This document shows positions 6,624 to 10,457 of a DNA stretch of 10,457 bases, in pieces. The position numbers and the translations under genes are program-made. Position 1 is the first letter of the stretch. Every line of letters starts with the position of its first letter. Source of the DNA: Desulfuromonadaceae bacterium (GTDB lineage Bacteria > Desulfobacterota > Desulfuromonadia > Desulfuromonadales > Syntrophotaleaceae); the NCBI GenBank assembly GCA_021107335.1, contig JAIOSZ010000188.1, positions 1 to 10,457 of the forward strand, read 5' to 3'. The notes beneath the pieces are model-generated. The model did no database searches, had not been told where the DNA came from, and saw only the letters and a program-made list of their open reading frames with translations.

Positions 6624-8104
6624 GCCTTCACCCTTTCAAGTAACTGATCCTGCCCCAGCATCTGACCACAGGTCAAAAATCCGGACAGCGCGCCTCCGAG
6701 CACCCCGGGGGCCACCACTGCCTGACCAGCGAGAAACAGGCCCGGCACCCGGGTTCTTGCCATGGGATTATACTGTCCCACCCTATGCTTCACTCCGTAG
6801 AGCCCTCCCGCAGGATTGGCGGCAAAGTCACGTATGGTCAGTGGCGTGGCGCCGGCGGACACCTTAAAGGTGCCTCGCAATTCGGGACAGCTCCGTTCGA
6901 TGTGGCACTGCATGCGCTCCATAGTCTCTTCCTTGAACCGCAGGTATTCTACTGGCCGCTTGCCCAAGGAGGAACCGCTCCAACGGGCAGTGCAGTCCTG
7001 CTCAGCTGGGCAGATAGCAACAAAGCCCCTTGCCCCGGGCCCCTTATCATCCGGTGCAGTTCCGGCCATATTGATTGGTCGCTCCTCCAGCGGTCCCCCG
7101 CCCAAGCCCTCCAAAGGTCTCCCTAGGCGGCCAAGAAACAGATTGCTTCCTTGCAACAATTGGCTCGGAGTCTCGCAGGCAGCATAGAGCATTAGGGCAG
7201 AAACGGTCTCCTCTAAATTTTCGAGTCGACGGCGATAAACCGGTCGCAACAGTTCCGATGGCACCAAATCGAGCACCACCTGCGGATGGACAGTGGCGAC
7301 ACAGTTACGACAAGCAACTACCTCCCCATCGGCCATGGTCACGCCGGCAAGAGTGCCATTCGCAGCGAAGCTAAACTTCTGAGCCGCCTGCCCAAGAAAA
7401 ACATCCACCCCTAACTCGTCCAGGCGTTGTTCAAAGGCTTGGACAAGACTCAGCCCTCCCCCTTTCAGGCCATGAACCGACTCATAATAGAGCCCAGCAA
7501 CACTGGCATGAAGAAAGAAGGGAACTTGATCAGGCGGAACACCATAGAGCAAAGAATGCATGGACAACAGCCCCTTGAGGGCGGTATTGCCAATGAGTTG
7601 ATCGAGAACCTCTCCCAGAGAGGGACCATGAACTCCAAGCATAGGCTTGACTTGACCAAATTCGAGGTCAAGATTCAGATAAGGGATTGCCTGACAAGCC
7701 TGTTGCACCATCGCCAGATACTTGTCAATACCTTCCCGCTCCTGCGGAAAGGCTGTACAGAGCCTATCTCGTAACGCTTCACGACCGATAGGAAAGTGAA
7801 ACTCTTCCTGGGTCTCAACATCACGGAAGGTATCGAAGCGATCGGCGGCAAAGGAGTACTTTTCAAGTTTTTCGGCAATCCCAAGATAACGGAACAGCAC
7901 ATCGAGGACTTCCCCGTCCCCCAAACCACCGGAATAGTGGAACCCAGTGTCATAGTAGATACCCTGGCGGGAGAAGCCTCGCAGTACAGGGGCCAGAACG
8001 GGCGCCTGTTCAACCAACGCAACCCGGTGACCATATTGAGCCAAAATAGTTGCTGCAACCAAGCCCGAAATACCAGACCCGATAACTACCTGATCATAGA
8101 TCAT
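6614..8104 (-). CDS. CrtI/CrtISO-like FAD-dependent oxidoreductase
   Basis: A 496-residue flavoprotein of the phytoene desaturase / carotenoid isomerase / retinol saturase superfamily. The N-terminal Rossmann motif is VVIGSGISG (6-14, GxGxxG at 9-14), with Glu32 at the end of beta-2 to bind the FAD ribose. The C-terminal FAD-binding signature runs from about residue 452 (PGLFLAGQAVVAPG), about 45 residues from the end, followed by GGALSGF. No signal peptide is seen. The natural guess is saturation, desaturation or cis-trans isomerisation of the polyene or its precursor, since this superfamily acts on conjugated lipids. The ATG at 8104 overlaps the ketosynthase A stop by 1 nt (TGATG), with GAGG about 8 nt upstream; the 3' end overlaps ketosynthase B by 10 nt. 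The location argues strongly for a role in the pathway; the reaction is unknown. Confidence 0.85.
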   Translation of the reverse strand: MIYDQVVIGSGISGLVAATILAQYGHRVALVEQAPVLAPVLRGFSRQGIYYDTGFHYSGGLGDGEVLDVLFRYLGIAEKLEKYSFAADRFDTFRDVETQEEFHFPIGREALRDRLCTAFPQEREGIDKYLAMVQQACQAIPYLNLDLEFGQVKPMLGVHGPSLGEVLDQLIGNTALKGLLSMHSLLYGVPPDQVPFFLHASVAGLYYESVHGLKGGGLSLVQAFEQRLDELGVDVFLGQAAQKFSFAANGTLAGVTMADGEVVACRNCVATVHPQVVLDLVPSELLRPVYRRRLENLEETVSALMLYAACETPSQLLQGSNLFLGRLGRPLEGLGGGPLEERPINMAGTAPDDKGPGARGFVAICPAEQDCTARWSGSSLGKRPVEYLRFKEETMERMQCHIERSCPELRGTFKVSAGATPLTIRDFAANPAGGLYGVKHRVGQYNPMARTRVPGLFLAGQAVVAPGVLGGALSGFLTCGQMLGQDQLLERVKACS

Positions 8105-9321
8105 CAGTCATACCTCAGAACCAGGCATGAATTGGTCCCACCGAAACCAGCCGAGTTACACAGTACTAGTTCAGGAGTGAGCTGAATGGCTTCCGTAGCT
8201 ATCCGCAAACCACGACTGTTTTCATCCGGGGTTTCAAAATTGATATTGGGAGCAATAAACCCCTTTTGGGCCATAAGGGTCGTATAGACAACCTGGGAGG
8301 CCCCTGACATCCAAAGTTCGTGCCCGGTCATCGACTTAACGGATGATACCCAGGGACGACTGGAACCGAAAACGGCGGCAATATTATCAGCTTCTGCAGC
8401 GTCACCTGCAGGAGTAGAGGTGGCATGGGCGCACACGTAATTAATATCGGCCGGTTTCAGGCCAGCACCATCGATCGCCTTGCCCATCGCCCGCTGAAGA
8501 CCCCCGCGGCTAGGAACGGAGAGGTGCTGTCCATCAGAAGAAAATGCATAGGAAAGCACCTCTCCCAAGATCGTTGCCCCCCGAGCCTCTGCCAGGTCGT
8601 AGCGTTCCAACACCAGGGCGGCTGCCCCACCACTGGGAACCAGGCCGTCACGACCGGCATCGAAGGGCCGACTGGCGGTGGCCGGAGATTCCATACCAAC
8701 AGAAAAAGCACCCAGGGCATCAAAACTGCACATAGACTCCCAGTTAATTTCCTGGGCGCCACCACAAATGACACGTTCCTGCCGCCCCATGGCAATCAAG
8801 TCCGCCGATTGGCCGACCGCGTGCCCACCGCTGGAGCAGGCAGAACTCAGGGTCCAGCAAGCCCCCTGAGTTTGTAACAGGGTGTTGAGATTCATCGTGA
8901 CACTACTGGTCATCGAACGAAAAACCAAGCCGCTGCCAATGAGTTTAGTTTCGCCCTTTTCTCTTAGCAAGTCGGCCTGCTCAATCGCAGCAATACAACT
9001 AGAGTCGCAGCCGAAAATAAGGCCGGTCTCATCATTCTTAACCTGCTCGGGTGCCAACCCGGCCATTCCGATAGCATCCTTTGCTGCAGTGTAAGCCTGG
9101 ATAGCAAAATCCGGCATGGTTTTGCGCTGCTTCCGCGACAATATCGAGGTGGCATCGAATCCCTTGACCATCCCGGTCAAAGAGCTGCGAAATCCAAGCT
9201 TGCGACGATTCTCGTCCAGCACAATCCCTGACTGTCCCAAGCGTAAAGCTTCGGCGACAGACTCCACGTCACTGCCGAGACAGGAAACAATTCCAACCCC
9301 AGTGATGGCAACCCGGTACAT
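8104..9321 (-). CDS. Ketosynthase A (beta-ketoacyl-ACP synthase)
   Basis: A FabF-family condensing enzyme of 405 residues from the chosen start. The triad is intact: Cys162 in SSACSSGGHAVG, His299 in CAHATSTPAGD, and His334 in KSMTGHELWMSG. The gating loop GFGGTNS (392-398) is canonical. After the second histidine the sequence ELWMSG replaces the usual small-residue run (CLGAAG-like), a local oddity near the active site. An upstream in-frame start at 9369 would add 16 residues encoded by a terminator-like hairpin. I prefer the ATG at 9321, because AAGGGG lies just upstream and MYRVAITGVG matches typical FabF N termini. It overlaps the FAD oxidoreductase start by 1 nt. It could form a homodimer or pair with ketosynthase B or an off-window chain-length factor; aryl polyene ketosynthases are known to work as heterocomplexes. 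Confidence 0.92.
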   Translation of the reverse strand: MYRVAITGVGIVSCLGSDVESVAEALRLGQSGIVLDENRRKLGFRSSLTGMVKGFDATSILSRKQRKTMPDFAIQAYTAAKDAIGMAGLAPEQVKNDETGLIFGCDSSCIAAIEQADLLREKGETKLIGSGLVFRSMTSSVTMNLNTLLQTQGACWTLSSACSSGGHAVGQSADLIAMGRQERVICGGAQEINWESMCSFDALGAFSVGMESPATASRPFDAGRDGLVPSGGAAALVLERYDLAEARGATILGEVLSYAFSSDGQHLSVPSRGGLQRAMGKAIDGAGLKPADINYVCAHATSTPAGDAAEADNIAAVFGSSRPWVSSVKSMTGHELWMSGASQVVYTTLMAQKGFIAPNINFETPDENSRGLRIATEAIQLTPELVLCNSAGFGGTNSCLVLRYD

Positions 9322-9330
9322 ATTCCCCTT

Positions 9331-9367
9331 CAAAACAAAAGAAAAGCCGGCAATAACCGTTGCCGAC
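9331..9367 (-). terminator. Intrinsic-terminator-like hairpin between ketoreductase and ketosynthase A genes
   Basis: On the minus strand GTCGGCAA (9367-9360) pairs with TTGCCGGC (9353-9346) over eight positions including one G-U, around a 6-nt loop, followed by TTTTCTTTTGTTTT. This has the form of a rho-independent terminator but lies between two genes of one pathway on the same strand, only 10 nt before the AAGGGG ribosome site of ketosynthase A. It may be partial, lowering downstream expression, or an attenuator. Confidence 0.55.
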
Positions 9368-9378
9368 AAATAACGCTT

Positions 9379-9393
9379 GGGCGCTTTCCGCCC
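9379..9393 (-). other. Small GC-rich hairpin just after the ketoreductase stop
   Basis: GGGCG and CGCCC form a five-pair stem around a 5-nt loop, without a following T tract. It lies 8 nt after the ketoreductase stop codon and just upstream of the terminator-like hairpin. It could stabilise the 3' end or be chance in GC-rich sequence. Confidence 0.3.
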
Positions 9394-9401
9394 GGTGGAG
9401 C

Positions 9402-10136
9402 TTACATATAGGCTCCACCATTAACGGAAAAGACCTGCCCTGTTATGTAAGAAGCTTTCTCGGAACATAGAAAACTGACCAATCCGGCAACTTCCTCCGG
9501 CTGGCCAATCCGACCGAGAGGGATCATTGGCAAAATCCGTTCTTTCGGCAGGTCCTGAATCATTTCGGTTTCAATAAAACCAGGCGAAACCGCATTGACC
9601 AGAATTTTGCGCTTAGCCACTTCAGCAGCTAGAGACTTAGTCGCCCCAATCAGGCCCGCCTTGGCTGAAGAGTAATTAAGCTGACCTGCAACTCCACTCT
9701 GTCCCGAAGTAGAGACGATATTGACTATACGGCCGCAGCGTTTTTTTATCATGCCGGTAAGAACCGTCTTAGTTACATTGAAAAAACCGTCTAGATGAAC
9801 TGAAAGCACATCCTTCCACTCGCTCTCCTTCATCCAGATCATCAAGGTATCCCGAGTGAATCCAGCATTATTGACCAGAACGTGCGGAACCTGGTCTGCT
9901 AGCAATGGGTCAAGGGCAGACCGCACCGCTTCGCCATCCGCAACATCGAAAGGGACCAGCGTACACTTACCGCCAAGGGCCTCTATTTCAGCCGCAACCT
10001 TATTTGCCGCCTTCAAATCGCTGCGGAAGATAAGCCAGATATCAAAACCATTACGGGCCAGATCCACCGCTATTGCAGCACCGATCCCTTTGCTGGCCCC
10101 TGTCACCAAGGCAATTTGCCGAACATCCTTATTCAA
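9402..10136 (-). CDS. FabG-like 3-oxoacyl-ACP reductase (SDR ketoreductase)
   Basis: A 244-residue classical short-chain dehydrogenase, exactly FabG length. It has the NADPH-binding TGASKGIG (12-19), NNAG (89-92), and the catalytic Ser142, Tyr155 and Lys159 (YSSAK) with the same Ser-Tyr spacing as E. coli FabG. The C-terminal VNGGAYM resembles the FabG VNGGMYM end. It should reduce 3-oxoacyl-ACP to 3-hydroxyacyl-ACP after each condensation (ApeQ-type role). The start codon is TTG at 10136: no in-frame ATG lies nearby, and AAAGGA sits about 8 nt upstream. The ATG a few bases inside is in another frame. It follows the BamE-like gene by 58 nt and precedes ketosynthase A by 80 nt containing a terminator-like hairpin. 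Pathway membership is inferred from position. Confidence 0.92.
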   Translation of the reverse strand: MNKDVRQIALVTGASKGIGAAIAVDLARNGFDIWLIFRSDLKAANKVAAEIEALGGKCTLVPFDVADGEAVRSALDPLLADQVPHVLVNNAGFTRDTLMIWMKESEWKDVLSVHLDGFFNVTKTVLTGMIKKRCGRIVNIVSTSGQSGVAGQLNYSSAKAGLIGATKSLAAEVAKRKILVNAVSPGFIETEMIQDLPKERILPMIPLGRIGQPEEVAGLVSFLCSEKASYITGQVFSVNGGAYM

Positions 10137-10194
10137 TATCTGAATCCTTTTCTTGATCGGCCACCATCACCGACCTGGAATAATGACTCACTGC

Positions 10195-10457
10195 TTATCT
10201 GATTGCCTTGACTCGGCCATTGCTATCAAAGTCAACGCCGATGGTGCGAAACCGGTTGCCCCAATAGATCCAGCTCGAGGCGTCTAAAGAGGGGGTCCGA
10301 TGGGTTGGCGGATATCCCAGAGCCGCCAGCACTCCCTTTTTGCTCATACCCACATAAGCCTTTCCTGCGGCAATACCCTTTTTATCTTTGCTGGAAAACC
10401 GGGACAAGGATACGGGCTTAGATGAAGTGATTTTCTCAATATACTCACCTATGCCCA
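10195..10457 (-). CDS. C-terminal part of a BamE/SmpA-like small domain protein (cut by window edge)
   Basis: The frame is open from the window edge to a TAA at 10195, giving about 87 C-terminal residues. A TTG at 10407 could serve as a start, but the reading frame continues upstream without a stop, so I read this as a truncated gene. The visible part contains KAYVGMSKKGVLAALGYPP, then a Trp/Tyr-rich strand (SSWIYWGNRF) and a final strand ending VDFDSNGRVKAI. That order (short helix with G-M-x-K-x-x-V, G-x-P turn, then two strands) is typical of the BamE/SmpA/OmlA fold, which is often found in outer-membrane lipoproteins; any signal peptide or lipobox would be outside the window. It could be a cluster lipoprotein, since it lies 58 nt before the ketoreductase, or an unrelated envelope protein. 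Confidence 0.55.
   Translation of the reverse strand, partial: GIGEYIEKITSSKPVSLSRFSSKDKKGIAAGKAYVGMSKKGVLAALGYPPTHRTPSLDASSWIYWGNRFRTIGVDFDSNGRVKAIR

Noticed and set aside
8425..8877. Plus-strand open frame of 150 codons
   Set aside because: It is entirely antisense to ketosynthase A, whose triad and motifs are intact; the plus-strand translation is low-complexity and family-less.
9322..9369. N-terminal extension of ketosynthase A by 16 residues
   Set aside because: The extension is encoded by the hairpin and T-rich tract, does not look like a FabF N terminus, and the internal ATG at 9321 has a better ribosome site.
1..10457. tRNA or rRNA genes, CRISPR arrays, insertion sequences, attachment sites
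   Set aside because: I saw no regularly spaced repeats, transposase-like frames, cloverleaf-like segments or terminal inverted repeats; nearly all sequence is accounted for by minus-strand genes.

Overview
The window is part of a biosynthetic cluster for an aryl-polyene (APE/flexirubin/xanthomonadin-type) pigment or lipid. All recognisable genes lie on the minus strand, so transcription runs from high to low coordinates. The set matches the known logic of aryl polyene clusters: an aromatic amino acid ammonia-lyase for the aryl starter, a discrete type II FAS/PKS-like set (two ketosynthases, ketoreductase, hot-dog dehydratase, acyl carrier protein), a PlsC-type acyltransferase, and a LolA-like protein with an MMPL/RND exporter for moving the product to the outer membrane. 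LolA and the outer-membrane logic require a Gram-negative host. Moderate GC (roughly 50-55% by eye) and gene style would fit a desulfuromonad-like or other proteobacterium, but that taxonomic guess is weak.

Layout in transcription order (right to left): the 3' end of a gene for a small BamE/SmpA-like domain protein (10457-10195, runs off the edge); a FabG-like ketoreductase with a TTG start (10136-9402); an intrinsic-terminator-like hairpin; ketosynthase A (9321-8104); a CrtI-like FAD oxidoreductase (8104-6614); ketosynthase B (6623-5388); an acyl carrier protein (5395-5135); a short gap with a weak hairpin; a PlsC-family acyltransferase (5041-4220); tandem terminator-like hairpins (about 4104-4045); an MIO-type ammonia-lyase, probably tyrosine ammonia-lyase (3986-2400); an ApeP-like dehydratase (2375-1917); a LolA-like secreted protein (1920-1288); and the first 427 codons of an MMPL exporter (1281-1, truncated by the edge). 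Ketosynthase A, oxidoreductase, ketosynthase B and ACP overlap each other by 1-10 nt, as do dehydratase and LolA, so two tightly coupled translational blocks are visible.

Proposed joint function (inference): the ammonia-lyase makes 4-coumarate (or cinnamate) from tyrosine (or phenylalanine). A ligase not in this window would load it on an ACP. The ketosynthases, ketoreductase and dehydratase then extend it to a conjugated polyene. The FAD enzyme may desaturate or isomerise the chain, the acyltransferase transfers the polyene acyl chain to a lipid acceptor, and LolA plus MMPL move it to the outer membrane. The least standard element is the CrtI-like oxidoreductase locked between two ketosynthases by overlapping reading frames. 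The terminator-like hairpins inside the cluster suggest graded expression.
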